In this document: piece by piece, positions 15,531-27,339 of the stretch
Position numbering within the stretch: the first letter of the stretch is position 1
Layout of the letters: each line of letters opens with the position of its first letter
Assembly (NCBI RefSeq): GCF_000150275.1
Contig: NW_002060947.1
Span: 2,655,740 to 2,719,739, forward strand
Reading direction: 5' to 3'
Length of the DNA: 64,000 bases
Origin: Trichoplax adhaerens
Lineage: Eukaryota > Placozoa > Uniplacotomia > Trichoplacea > Trichoplacidae
Notes under the pieces: model-generated
The model's database searches: none
The model's input: the letters and a program-made list of their open reading frames with translations, nothing else
What the model was told of the DNA's origin: nothing
Program-made: the position numbers and the translations under genes

Positions 15531-18500
15531 CTTGAATCATGTTAAACTGAAGACAACTTATTGAAATTCTTGAAATCCCTGTCAGTGAAAAAATGAATGC
15601 TATCAAAAGGAGTAAACTGTAAAGATCTTGTAAAAGAAATAAAGCAAGCAGAATTATAAGTAAATGCATAATGCATAAATTTTCGCGCTCTAGTACATTT
15701 TCTTCGTAGCAATGAGTAAAGATTGTTCAACTTACAGTATTAACTAAGAAAAATAACAATGAAAAATTTATTTATTTTGCTATTTTAGTTCAAACTAGTA
15801 AAGATTAAGTCGTCTCGGGGTTAAGAGCATGACGTTTATAGCTATGCATTTGCGACAATTTATAGTGTTGTCCACAGGTCATGCAGTATCATCATTACGA
15901 AGAAAATTACATTCCCATCTTGCATTCTCGCCATACTTTATAGAAAGTCCATTAGTTCCATGACATCATTGAATTAGCATCAACTTACAGCTAGTGATTT
16001 AAATGATTCAATTTACGATTATACAGTATCCCATATGCTGTAGTTAGTTTTTACTTATAAAGTCACTTAGTTTGACATACTGTATACCGTGAAAACAAAG
16101 GAATATTGTCAGGAACGAATCAAAATTTCGAAGTTGCCGTCATAGCATTGGTGCAATAACTTACAAATTTAGGAATAGTCTTGACTTTATATTGGAACAT
16201 CAACCGACCGCATGCTTTTACTTCTTGTACTGTACTGTATTGATGTAGACAACGGTATTTCAAGAAATGGCTTTGATATAAATTTTAATTTGTAGTTAAT
16301 TCTTGCTGATAGCCTTCTTAGTGAGACAAGTAAAGATAGTTATTATCTTAGGACTAACCAAAACTAGTATTTAGTGACTAATCGTGGAGCTTCGATAAAC
16401 TACTGTACTCTTAAAAATGTATTTACCTTGTGGTGAGGTTATCAGTCTTAAAGAACCCCTTGAAATGAGATTTAATCTACAGTACAAGTGATGCTATGGA
16501 GAAGACTGAAAACTCCGCTTACTATTTTGTTTACGGATCCTACAAAGTAAGCACGCGTTATTTTTTTAAGGAAAGAAATATTTTAAAGATTTTAATCAAA
16601 ACCATAGGTGAAATTTCCTCGAAATTTATTACTGCAGGAGTGTATCACTTTGATGTCGTTTAAAGTCTCGGCAACGTTGACAGCTTTACTCAATTTATTT
16701 TTCATTAGGTTGACTGTCGTACTCGAAAGAGATCTTTTTAAGTTTGTTAGTTTTAGAAGTATATAACTAATGTTTGCATAATGAACGAATAGACACTCAC
16801 ATCAAGAACTTTTCTTTCCTCCAGATGATGTTTCTAATAGGAATCGAACTTTACTACAGATAATAGTACTGTACAGAAGGACTTATAAGACACTTTGTAT
16901 GTATGTCACTTTGTGGAGTGTACTGTAGTTCATATTTACAGTACTCTGCAATAACTTCATGTTCAAGTACAGTACGGCTCATAACGCGTACGCAATATAC
17001 ACGTACGGTATGTAGCATCTCCGCGATTACTGCAGTACTCAAAACACAATATACAATAAACGAATCTCCTAACAACCAATTGTGGGCATGTGCCATTTAC
17101 AAGTTAGCATCGCCGAATATGGTGTCGTTTATACCGTAGTTAAGATTTCAACACGTTTAGTGTAAATCAGATAATTTGTTACCACCGTTAAATTGTGTGT
17201 GCATAATCTTCGATAATGTCACAAAATGCTGAGACACCGAACAATAATGCAGTACAGTTTCTATAATGGTACATATCAACCATCGAACGTCTTGGGCGTC
17301 TAAAAAGCCAGAAAGCGGGTGTCTGAAAAGATTTAAATTAATACTGCACTCGCCACTAGATGCATTGTGAGGTTACGGCTGAGAATCAGCCAGAGACTGT
17401 ACTCGCGAAACAGTCCTGTAATATGCATGCATCACGTACACGTACGTAAAGTATAGTTACAGTTACGTTATATTTCACATAAATCTACTTTGTTATACTG
17501 TACAATTTACTATCATGGTAGGTTAATATCAGAGAAGATAATTATTTTACGCTTACTAGTATGACTGGAGACTAAGATCAATTCCAGATACAGAGATTTA
17601 GAACAATTGGTAGGCGAAAGAGCGCAAAGGGCTTAACTGCCATAGAAACAGTAAAACCAAATTGCTGGTTGAACTGCTGTATGTAGTGAATAAAATTGTT
17701 TTAAATGGTCGTTAAAGGCGATATCAAAACCGATTGAATAAGGACCTTGGCACACACAGCGCTGTGCACGAATACATTAACCATCATTTTAATTAACCAG
17801 TCACAGTGGTCATATAGTGCTAAATGAGATTCCTGTTGCCATTCGCACCCATGGGCGTGCACTGATTAACATTAACATTAATATTATTTATTAATTAAAC
17901 TAACTAATCATTACATTTCCGTGCAGTCCATTGCTTAGTACAGTACTGAAGTGCCATCTTGGTACAGATTTTTCTCTTTACTACAAAAAATACAGACAGT
18001 AATTTGGTATTTTTTGATCACCGTCACCCAAGGTAGCGGACAATTTCAAAAACTCGGGTGCCCGACAAAAGGAATTTGGTACATATCTGTACATGTACCG
18101 TATACTGTATTATACTACTTAATTAGGTAATTGAAACCATGTGTTGTCTTATACTATACTGTACCGCAAGCAGTGTTTAATTAGCCCATGTCACCGTGGC
18201 GTCGTAGAGTGGTATACAGTACAGTACAGTACGATGCTACAGTAGCAATCAAGAACGTAAAAATGATATCGAAGATGTCGGTCGTTTTCCGGCTTCATAC
18301 TGTACTGTACATTACATTAACCTAGAAACATGATCTATGCGCAATATACTGTATAGTTCATCGATTTCCAGCAAGAAATCATAAATAATAATAAGAATTA
18401 ATCAGAAACTCGATCGTATTATAGTCAAACTTTTTAGTAGTTAGGGATACTGGAATATTAATTGAGTCTTTTAATTTATTTTGAATAATTGAGATGTATT

Positions 18501-19422
18501 GATAATACTGTACAGTGTACAGTAGTGTTAATCGAGCAGTTAATTAACTTGAACGCAAATCGTACATAGATTTCGCTATCAAACCCGTTGGAAGGGAGTG
18601 CCCTGAATATTTCACGGAACTGTAATTATTCAAACTTTAAATGTCTGAAAATGATTTCAATCTGCATCTTCAGTAGTAAGGATTGTTGTGATGCGGAGTT
18701 ATTATTCACTTTACTGTATAAGTTGGTTAGAAGTTAGAATCTCTTTTCATAGATCTGCTTGCTATGAACCAGAGTCTACAGACTACAGCTTCTGAGTGAG
18801 ATGACTAATAAAAGTCTTAAAAGGGAAATACAGTATTCATTTACTGTCAGTAATCCTCCGTTACTTTAGTGCTAAGGTACAATACAAGAATCTACATAGA
18901 TCCTAATGCAATTACGGCGCATCGGATAGGAACCAAAATATACGTACTTTGCAAAGGTCTGGCAGGAAGTATCCTTTTCTTCACTACTGTACGGTAGTCT
19001 GTAGCTAGAGTTGCAATCCGAATCCAGCACTATACAGTACTGTACCAGAGTAAACTTTGTACAGTACTGTACTAAAATACGCACTGTAGCCTCTAAGGCT
19101 CTAACTGTTTAATACGAAATTATAGAAAGTAAAAAATAAAATAAACGAAGTTCACCATAAGTTGAATAGTTAAAAGATTGCATCTTATTGATTTACCGCT
19201 ATAAACGTGAAGATCTTCAATCTCATAAAATAAAATGCGCGAATACGTATTTCATGAACGCAAAGTTTTTATTATGCGAGTGAACACTGAACAGAAGCGT
19301 ACTGGAATTTTAACGAACACTTTCATTAAAACTTTAATACAAGTCTACGCGAATGTTGTTAGCTTCGTACGATTGACACGCAACTATTGTGATGTCTACG
19401 TCGGTATACCACAGTTATTAGA

Positions 19423-19447
19423 ATATATATATATATATATATATATA
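19423..19447. repeat. (TA)n dinucleotide repeat
   Basis: An uninterrupted AT run of about 25 bases in the ERM/RSPH3 intergenic gap. A similar tract lies in TAF13 intron 1. Confidence 0.9.
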
Positions 19448-19677
19448 CAGTATAAACAGTAACAGTAAAGTTCGAAGATAAGAAATAATATTTTATAATA
19501 ATTTACACACCTGATTTCTGTCCAGGCAATATGATACGTTTCGGTTTGGCTATAACCAATGGTAAAAGCTATTGCGGTATCGAACTGTTTTATGCTATTT
19601 TTGCAGATCAGATCAGCGAGATACGATTGATAACAGATGGCGATGGATAGGAGTGACCGGTAGGGCGGGGCCCTTTT

Positions 19678-19800
19678 TGTACAGTACAGTACATTGGTAT
19701 AAAAGTACTGAAAAGTACAGTACAGTACAGTACTGCATGTGTACTGTACACTGTACAGTACGTACTGTACTGTACAGTATAACTCTTACAGTATTTCGAA
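19678..19800. repeat. GTACW pentamer array
   Basis: Near-pure GTACW runs upstream of RSPH3, including GTACACTGTACAGTACG variants. It produces mirror-image open frames on both strands. Confidence 0.88.
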
Positions 19801-20433
19801 TAAAGATCAATACTGGTACAGTACTACATGCGCTAAGATAGGAAGCAGTCTCACCTCGACCGTCTCACCTCTTCACAACTCCTCTGTACAGTAGAGACTC
19901 TAAAAATAAGGATCTCTATGATCATCATTGTTTATGCTGTACAGTACTGTAGAAGCGTTGGCAGTCCTGGCCCTGTGGAAAAAGGGTGACCTTTTTTACT
20001 TTAGTAGTAACTGCTACAGTAATCATTATCCTACTAAGTTTACTGACTTTATATTATTATTTTTAATTACTCACGCAGTATTTCTAAAAATTTTGAATTA
20101 GTACAGTAATACTAATTTAGTCTCTATGAAACGTATTTCAAGTTACTAATAATTGATAATGGCATATCGTTAATCTTTCTCATAATTGGAAAATTTAATT
20201 AGACTATGTTAAACATATTTATTTGAAGACTTTAGTGCGTCAGCAGTTGTGAAATTCCCAAAGTATAGTGTAGTAAAACTTTGATGCATGCTGGTATTAA
20301 ACGTACAGAATCGCAGTATGGAATAAAAGTTAAGGTACGGCGATAGCCGTTTTTACAATGGCGACCAGCCTGTAGCCTCTTATTTCATTAGGGAGTTTAT
20401 TTGAAATACATTAGTGTAATTAGTATTCCAACA

Positions 20434-20490
20434 GTCAGGGACTTATTGATAAAAATGTATCAGAATCATTTTTATCAAAAAGTCCGTGAC
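20434..20490. repeat. 24-bp-arm inverted repeat upstream of RSPH3
   Basis: Arms 20434-20457 and 20467-20490 match as reverse complements at 22 of 24 positions with a 9-nt loop. They lie about 600 bp before the RSPH3 ATG. This is the longest hairpin found. There are no coding features and no obvious target-site duplication. Confidence 0.85.
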
Positions 20491-21083
20491 TCAGGATAGT
20501 ACAATAAAATGGCAGAAAAATGAGTTAAATGACCGTCCCTCTCACTTCTTGACGCATGCTACGGATTACTGACTAATTTTTAATAGGAATCTTCTCTCAA
20601 GGTGTAATATGAGTGTTGAGGGACAATAATGAAGGATACCAACGACGGTTATCTTCATCATACTGTACAGTACTGTAGGTGATACTGGGATGAAGGAAAG
20701 TAATAAAGGTACTGTAAGGATTGAGTCATCGTCAAAAAATGTTTCAAACACTTACAGTACTGTAAAGTATGCGCAGCACTACAGTACAGTACAGTACAGA
20801 TAACAGAACACTGTTCTTTGAATAGCATTTTACGGTAATCTGTCGCTATGGTTACCAGATCATTTATTGATGTTTTCCTACTCTTAAAGTCTTGACCATT
20901 CAACGTCGTGTACAGTATACTGTAATACTAGCCTATTGGCCCGACTGAGGAGCATACACATATTTTCCTTCCATTATATTAATACACTAACTTTGTACCG
21001 CTAGTCATACCAAAATTACTCGAACCCTCGTCTAATTTTTCATCGTAGAGATACTGTTAAAAAGTTACTATCACTCCCAAAAG

Positions 21084-23558
21084 ATGACAACCATGATTTC
21101 TCATAATCCAACCGATGGTGGGACATATACATTCGCTTCTAAGCCTCAAGCAGTACGGCAGCGGCAGAAGTATAGAAATCCTTATCCCCAACAGTAAGCA
21201 ACTAAGTATTTTATGTAAACTGATGTTGCTGTATTAATAAATTGTAAAAAGGAATCGCATTATTGAGCCTGGATATTTAAAATACTGCACGATCTCAGAG
21301 TAAAGAAGTTTTAGTGGCAGCTACGCTACGAATAAATCATATTCTGAATTTAATCATTAACTTTATTTACTAATATCATTGTAGGGACGTCGAAGCAGCG
21401 AAATTTGGAAATTTAATGCATGATCGGCGTGTCGTAAGAGGAAATACATACGCCTTGAGAAATTTACCTGCGGTAAATTTTATTTTAACAAGATTCAATA
21501 CAAAACGACCACAATTGCATGTTATACTTAATGTTCACGATGTGAAGTTGTAAGAAATAGATTGTACTAAGACTGTAAAATAATACAGTGTTGATATATC
21601 ATACTAATGGAACACGAGATGTTACAGTGTTATAAATAAGTGTACGAAACTGCTTAAAATGTACTTATAACCTATCTGTAGATAACATAGCATACATATC
21701 ATACATAAGTTAGAGTTAACTGTATGTGTAATATATCAAAGAAGTATTAATTAGTTCAGCACTTATACAAATCAATCCGTAATACGTACGACAAAGATTG
21801 CTCCAAATTATTTAAAACAGCAATCTGAGCATCTTAACTAGCATATGTATTTAGCATGAGATAAATGTAACGACTTATCAGGTGCACCATAAATTTGACT
21901 TCTAGTTTTTGAGCTTAAGATAATTTCATTCTGTTGCAATGGTCTGTAATCAATTTTATCAAGATATTTTAAAATATTTCATATTATGATCAAATATAGT
22001 CGTAATAGAGGCTGAGCAGAACTTATACTCTGTTGTTGATCTTCTTATTCGCATGTTCAAAGGATGCACAGCCGAATCCAATAGAAATTCAGAAGAAAGA
22101 AGAGTCTAGACGACGAGCAATTGCTAAGAAGAGAGCCAAAGAACAAATGAAACCTAAAACTCCAGAACCTGTTGAAGGACGTCAACATATCGAAATTCAA
22201 ACTGAATTATATTTAGAGGAACTATCAGATCGGGTAGAAGAAGCCGATATCGAAGTGCAAACTGATGCTTTTCTCGATCGTCCACCGTCTCCTTTATTTA
22301 TACCCGCTAAATCTGGAACTGATGTAGCTACTCAAATACTAGAAGGGGATGTAAGTCATTAATTTTAATGTCTCTCTTCTAAATGGTATACTCTATTGTC
22401 AAACTACGATTATTAGATGCTATGTTACGGGCTTCAAATGTTGAGTAATTTAAAATTTGTGTTAGTTGTTCGATTTCGATATAGAAGTTAAACCAATACT
22501 AGAAGTTTTGGTTGGCAAAACTGTCGAACAGGCACTACTGGAAGTGATGGAGGAGGAAGAATTGGCAAATTTACGTACACAGCAGGTTGCTACAGAATGG
22601 TCTTTTGCTATTTTTCATGAGATTAAAGTTTACGCTATAGTTCACATTTCTTATTATTATAGCGTAAGTTTGAAGAACTTCGTAATGCTGAATTGGTTGA
22701 AACTCAAAGACTGGAAGAGCAAGAGCGGCGCCATAGAGAGGAAAAACAGAGGCGAATTAAGCAACAAAGAGACGTCCTGGAAAAAGAGCAAGAAACTTCA
22801 GAAAAACTTGCTGCCAGAGCATTTGCACAGGTAGTACTTTCACTTTTTATACTACATGTATAAAGAAAGATGTTACAGACTTTAGTAAATTGAAAGTATT
22901 CACGATTTATTATCTAGAGCTATATTGCCGATTTGGCACCATCAGTTTTTGGGACTCTTCGGGATAACGGTTACTTCTTTGATCTCATTGAAAGATGTTA
23001 GTCTTAATATAAAATCGATTTTTCGTAAAATAGAGTGTAATGCAAAATGTTTTAATTAACTTATTTATGTCTGTTACACTGCAGCGGTTGAATCATCATT
23101 TATCCCTCATCTTATGAGTTGCGTTGATAATAATCTGTCCCAAGCAGTCATTGCAAGACGAATCCTTAATGGTAAAGCTTTAGTTTCTATTGGATACAGC
23201 GAGACGAAGTTATATTACTAATAATATAATCATATTTCCATAAAAACTAGCTTTGATACGTGATGTGACAACAAAAAGGGCTGAACAATTTAAGAAAACT
23301 GAAGAAGAAGAGGCTGTAGCAGCAGCAGTCGCAGCTGCTATGGCAGCCTCATCACAAACACAAACAGATTTGCCTACTGTACAACTTGAAGTAACAACAG
23401 ATCAGCCAACCATTGAAGAAGATGGCACTAATGAAAGAATAAATGAAGAAAATGAAGAAACTGATGACATTAGAGCCGATGTTATCAATGAAGATGATGA
23501 TCCGGAAGCATCTCCAAGACCAGAAGAAGAAGAGGAAGGGAATGACGAACAACAATAA
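21084..23558 (+). CDS. RSPH3: Radial spoke protein 3 (RSPH3)
   Basis: RSPH3 anchors radial spokes to axonemal doublets in motile cilia and acts as an A-kinase anchor. Eight exons in phase (21084-21193, 21385-21472, 22063-22350, 22466-22585, 22663-22830, 22918-22996, 23085-23171, 23251-23558) give 415 residues. Family hallmarks appear in order: MHDRRVVRGNTYAL, RRRAIAKKRAKEQMKPKTPE, PVEGRQHIEIQTELYLEELS, TDAFLDRPPSPLFIPAKSGT, DVATQILEGD, LEVLVGKTVEQALLEVMEEE, an Arg/Glu-rich helix, and AFAQSYIADLAPSVFGTLRD. The start is the first ATG; the second in-frame ATG is three codons later. The C-terminus departs from vertebrates: after RDVTTKRAEQ it has a Glu and Ala-rich stretch and then a very acidic tail ending GNDEQQ. 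Its presence implies motile cilia in the organism. Confidence 0.96.
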
Positions 23559-24316
23559 AACAATTTTGTAATTATAACCAGTCGATCTTTACATTCACTA
23601 AAGACTGTTATGCCTGTACCATACCGAATTCAATATTAAATCTCAACCAGTGCGAAATTTATTTGTGACTATTTACTGTTAAAGGTTTCGTCATGCTTAA
23701 TTTACTGTCTAAATCCATAAATCTGGTAAGGAGAAAATTAATGTTAAATATTTGTCCTGCATTTTGATGGTTAAAGCTAGTATGACTAGGTATATATTTC
23801 ATAGAAATGTATAGTATTGTTACTATTTGTTAGGGTTTTAACAGTAAAGGAGACAATTCGCTCGTCGCCCTATTTAATGTTATACTAAGAGATGTTTCAC
23901 TCTGCTAGTATTTTAACAAATACTTTATTTTAATCGCTCCTTCACCTAATTGTGCCAGCATTCTATGGACGATATATAAGAAACCGGCTAAGAAAAATTT
24001 CTAAACATTATTAAACGAAACCTAGTACTGTACTACCCGTAACTTAATATTTGTTAAAATAGTTCATTTCACTTTAATAAATATCCATATCAACTGCTAT
24101 TTAGTGCGTTTTTAATAGCAGCGTAAAAAATAAAGATTAGATCATCTCATAATTTGAAATATCAACATTCGATCAGCTATGCCTACTGAAATCGTCCGAT
24201 ATAATGAATTTGATTGCTTTGGCGAACTACTTCAACAAACTTTATTAAATCGTCATCGTTAATTCGATCACATTTCAATGGATAAGAATAAAATAATTTG
24301 ACAATTATCTAAGAGG
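23559..24316. other. Convergent 3' gap, RSPH3 / CHORDC1
   Basis: 758 bp between two stop codons on opposite strands, presumably both 3' UTRs. An AATAAA hexamer at about 24077 could serve RSPH3. Only one short GTACTGTAC-type motif (about 24024) occurs, unlike the repeat-rich upstream gaps. No other feature seen. Confidence 0.6.
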
Positions 24317-27027
24317 TTACAATTCTAGTTTATTCCAACTATTCGTGTCAAATTTTTTAAGTTTTATTTCGATTTTCGTACCAAGGTATTGTACTAAACT
24401 CTTTTCCGGTAAGATAACCTACAAGATAAAGGACAGATATTGAAATATTTACAGCATATGTTGAAGAACAGCTTAATTTTGTATAATGAATAAGAAGATA
24501 AGCATAACTTTGCCTAATGTACTAAGTACTAACCCCTTCGAGGGTTATAGATTTGTTGTATTGTTTTTCGTCGTCTCCGTAAATCAGGAAAGCTTTAACC
24601 TAAATCGGATATAAAAAGTTCAAATAGTTTGCACAATAGTGCAACCAATGAGTACTCGTATAAACTGTGTTATAATTTCGTTATATTAATGTAAGTATTC
24701 AGTATGCATACAAATGAAAAACATCATACAATAGTGTGATTGGCTTCTATCAGTGATCTTTCAGGATTAACAAGCTTAGCGTATATTGTAATATATACAT
24801 TCGAACCAGTTTGATACCAGTCGTACCTTTATCAAGTTGGTATACGCATATGCGAGTATATTAGATTAAAAATAAATGTAAGTTAAATCGTAATACACAG
24901 GTTATCAACTGGAAGCATACGTATTTCTTCGCTTATAAATTATTATCACAATACTTAAATGATTGACTTACCTACACTCAGATTGCGTCTGCTGTTATGC
25001 GGAATTTAATTTTCGTGGGTGTCATTGTGAAAAAAACGTTATTATTGAAATTTACTGATGTCAACGGATTCCGTATAAATTTTAAATACAATACTTTATC
25101 GTGTTTCCAACAGTGTTGTCCCGTTGCGCAACCCTTTTGATTTAAGAATTCTGTAAAATCGCTCGTTTTCTTATTGCAACAAGACCAATATTTCATCCTA
25201 GTTGAAACAAAGCGATATCTTGTTAGCATAGCTATTCTATGAAAAACGTTTACTTATTCCGGTACAAAAGCATATACCCTTCATGAAAAATCGGGTAGCC
25301 TGGATGATGAACACATTCTTTCTGTATATCCTTTTGAGTGCTAAATGACTAGTCAAATAAGGTTTATACACGTACATCTCTTCATCTAATTATCTCCATA
25401 CGGAAATATATAATGGTTTAAGCAGCTTCCTTACACATTTACAGCCACGATTTTGACACGGAGTCCCTTCCGAAATTTTATCAGCACTAGGGTCAGCTTC
25501 TGCAACATTAATTATTTTATTTTATCCGTATTATATATACTATGATAAAAATGTTTCAATATCTCTAAATTTTTGCATCACACTTTGATATGAGTCCATG
25601 AAAGGTTACCTTTTTCAGAGACAGTTTGTTTCTTGTCCAAAGCCGATTTGAGAGAGGGCGCGACAATAGCCTTGAGTTGCATAGTTGGTTCATCTTGTCT
25701 ATATTTAAAACCAATCATATCACGAATATGCACTTTCACATGTGCATGTGCACTGTATGAGAGTTACGTTGATATTCGACAAATAAGATCATATTGGCGT
25801 GCAGTGTGAACCTGGGTCTTTCTTGGATCTTTTTGGGTTGATTGTTAACTTCTATTACCTTCCAAACAAGCATGTAATATCAATCAATATCTGAAGCATT
25901 TAACGTTTAGTTTCGACCGAAGGGACTTAAGGAAGACACTGTAGGTACTATATTATTGAATAACAACTGATGCAATTCAAGATCGATTAATTATTGTTAG
26001 TACCTCCCCTGGTTGTAATTTAGTGGTTACTTCTAATTTTTCCGCTTGTGGTTTTATATTACAATGGTGAGATCTTGTACAACCCTTGGAAGCAAGTATA
26101 AATAAAATAGGCTATGAGATTGTACGATGTGCAGTACAGTATACCAGTACTGTATTATCATTGCTACGAAAGAGTACTTGATCCGTCAACAGTTGTACAG
26201 GCATTAGCAAGGAAATGATGGTGAAAGTTTTATAGAAATATTTTAAATGTTCTATATTAACTACGGCTACCAGTATACTGTAGTCTGCCTACCGGATAGT
26301 TCAGAAAGACCGTAAAATCGGTAGAGCGTTGTTTACAGCAAGACCAGCTCTGGAGAAGGGAAATCGATAATTATGAAATTTCTGAGAGTTGATTAATTAT
26401 AAGCAATAAAAATTACTTCGCATTCTCAAAACCTTATACGCATCGTGAAAGACAGGCTTGCCAGGGTGGAATATACAAGCGTCTAAAACATTTAAAAATA
26501 GTTACATTAATTGATTTTGTATAATGAAAACAGCCTGCTAGTTTGCTACAGAAGTAATTGAAGTACTTGCTGCGACTGTAGCTTTACGGTACTTTATGTT
26601 CAGGTACTGTATGTTTCTGGTGTTTTCGTGTCGATTAAGTTCTTAACTTAACATACAGTACTTGGGAATAAGTGCACGCCTATACTATCATATAAAATAA
26701 TAACTCGCGGGCTACAGTAATTTATTGCTCACAGCAATTGTACAGTAATAGCTGCGAAATCTAGTATCGATAATACTGTGCTGTTTGGTTGAGCCCGTTC
26801 TTTTGTAACCGTGAACTAATGATGTCTGTGGAGGTGGAATAAACTTCTTTTATTAGGGGTTCATGCCTGCATGAACTTGTAACTACAACTTTGCAAATAG
26901 GGTATTATGTAGACTTAAACAATGTGTGAAAATAAAGCTCACCATCTGAATTATCTGATTCGCGATATTTTTTACCGCAGCCTTTGTTGTGGCACTGCAA
27001 TAGACCGTATTCACTTTCATCAATCAT
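24317..27027 (-). CDS. CHORDC1: CHORD and CS domain protein (CHORDC1 / morgana), Hsp90 co-chaperone
   Basis: CHORDC1 binds Hsp90 through its zinc-binding CHORD and CS domains. Thirteen exons in phase give 303 residues (human 332): 27027-26943, 26482-26433, 26349-26293, 26084-26004, 25858-25812, 25698-25610, 25499-25435, 25330-25278, 25197-25095, 24988-24972, 24826-24730, 24599-24534, 24418-24317. CHORD I spans about residues 11-75 ([44 protein letters not shown]). CHORD II spans about 150-205 ([48 protein letters not shown]). The CS domain (about 215-295) begins [19 protein letters not shown] and ends GTKIEIKL. Exon 10 is a 17-nt microexon (TQSEC) that restores the frame into the CS domain. 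Reading through instead gives a false early stop at 24978. The gene starts 312 bp from ALG5, head-to-head. Confidence 0.94.
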
Positions 27028-27339
27028 TTTAAACTTTTCACTTTTCTTGTAATAAGGTTTAAAGATTCGTTTAAGGTACAGTACGCTCACACGGTGAACT
27101 TGTTCCAGTAACAGTGTTAGAAGCTAGAACTTTGAATCGAATTGTACGGTACTGTACTGTGCTGTCTATAAAAGGCATACTGTACTGTACAGCTGCGTAG
27201 ATTGTACAAGTGTACATACATTGCAATTTACTGCATTGTACTGTAGTATACTGTACTGCACAGAATCCTGTGCTGTGCAAGTTACGGGATCGTTTTCCAT
27301 CTACTGTACTTGCCACTGCTGCGATAAATTTCATAAGAA
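27028..27339. promoter_or_regulatory. Divergent promoter region, CHORDC1 / ALG5
   Basis: 312 bp separate the two opposite ATGs, so both promoters must lie here or overlap the 5' UTRs. The core is a GTACW-rich block (about 27076-27256) with GTACTGTAC motifs and GTACGGTAC-type variants. No TATA box stands out. Overlapping open frames on both strands here are repeat-derived. Bidirectional use is inferred from gene orientation. Confidence 0.6.

Larger units (their letters stand above)
15531..21083. other. 5.5 kb head-to-head gap, ERM (-) and RSPH3 (+)
   Basis: No exon could be supported. The gap holds scattered GTACW runs (16861-17037, 18088-18325, 19678-19800, 20660-20925), a (TA)n tract at 19423-19447, and the hairpin at 20434-20490. 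Overlapping open frames at 16854-17139 and 19572-19841 run through the repeats on both strands and are artefacts. Promoters for both flanking genes are expected near the two ends. Confidence 0.6.

Noticed and set aside
16595-16711. Minus-strand ATG frame of 38 codons in the ERM/RSPH3 gap
   Set aside because: Short, no splice partners, no recognised motif; not distinguishable from chance.
24978-25094. The frame ending [18 protein letters not shown] looks like the CS-domain end of CHORDC1
   Set aside because: It is intronic. The true CS domain lies further downstream on the minus strand (24826-24317) and is reached in phase through a 17-nt microexon.
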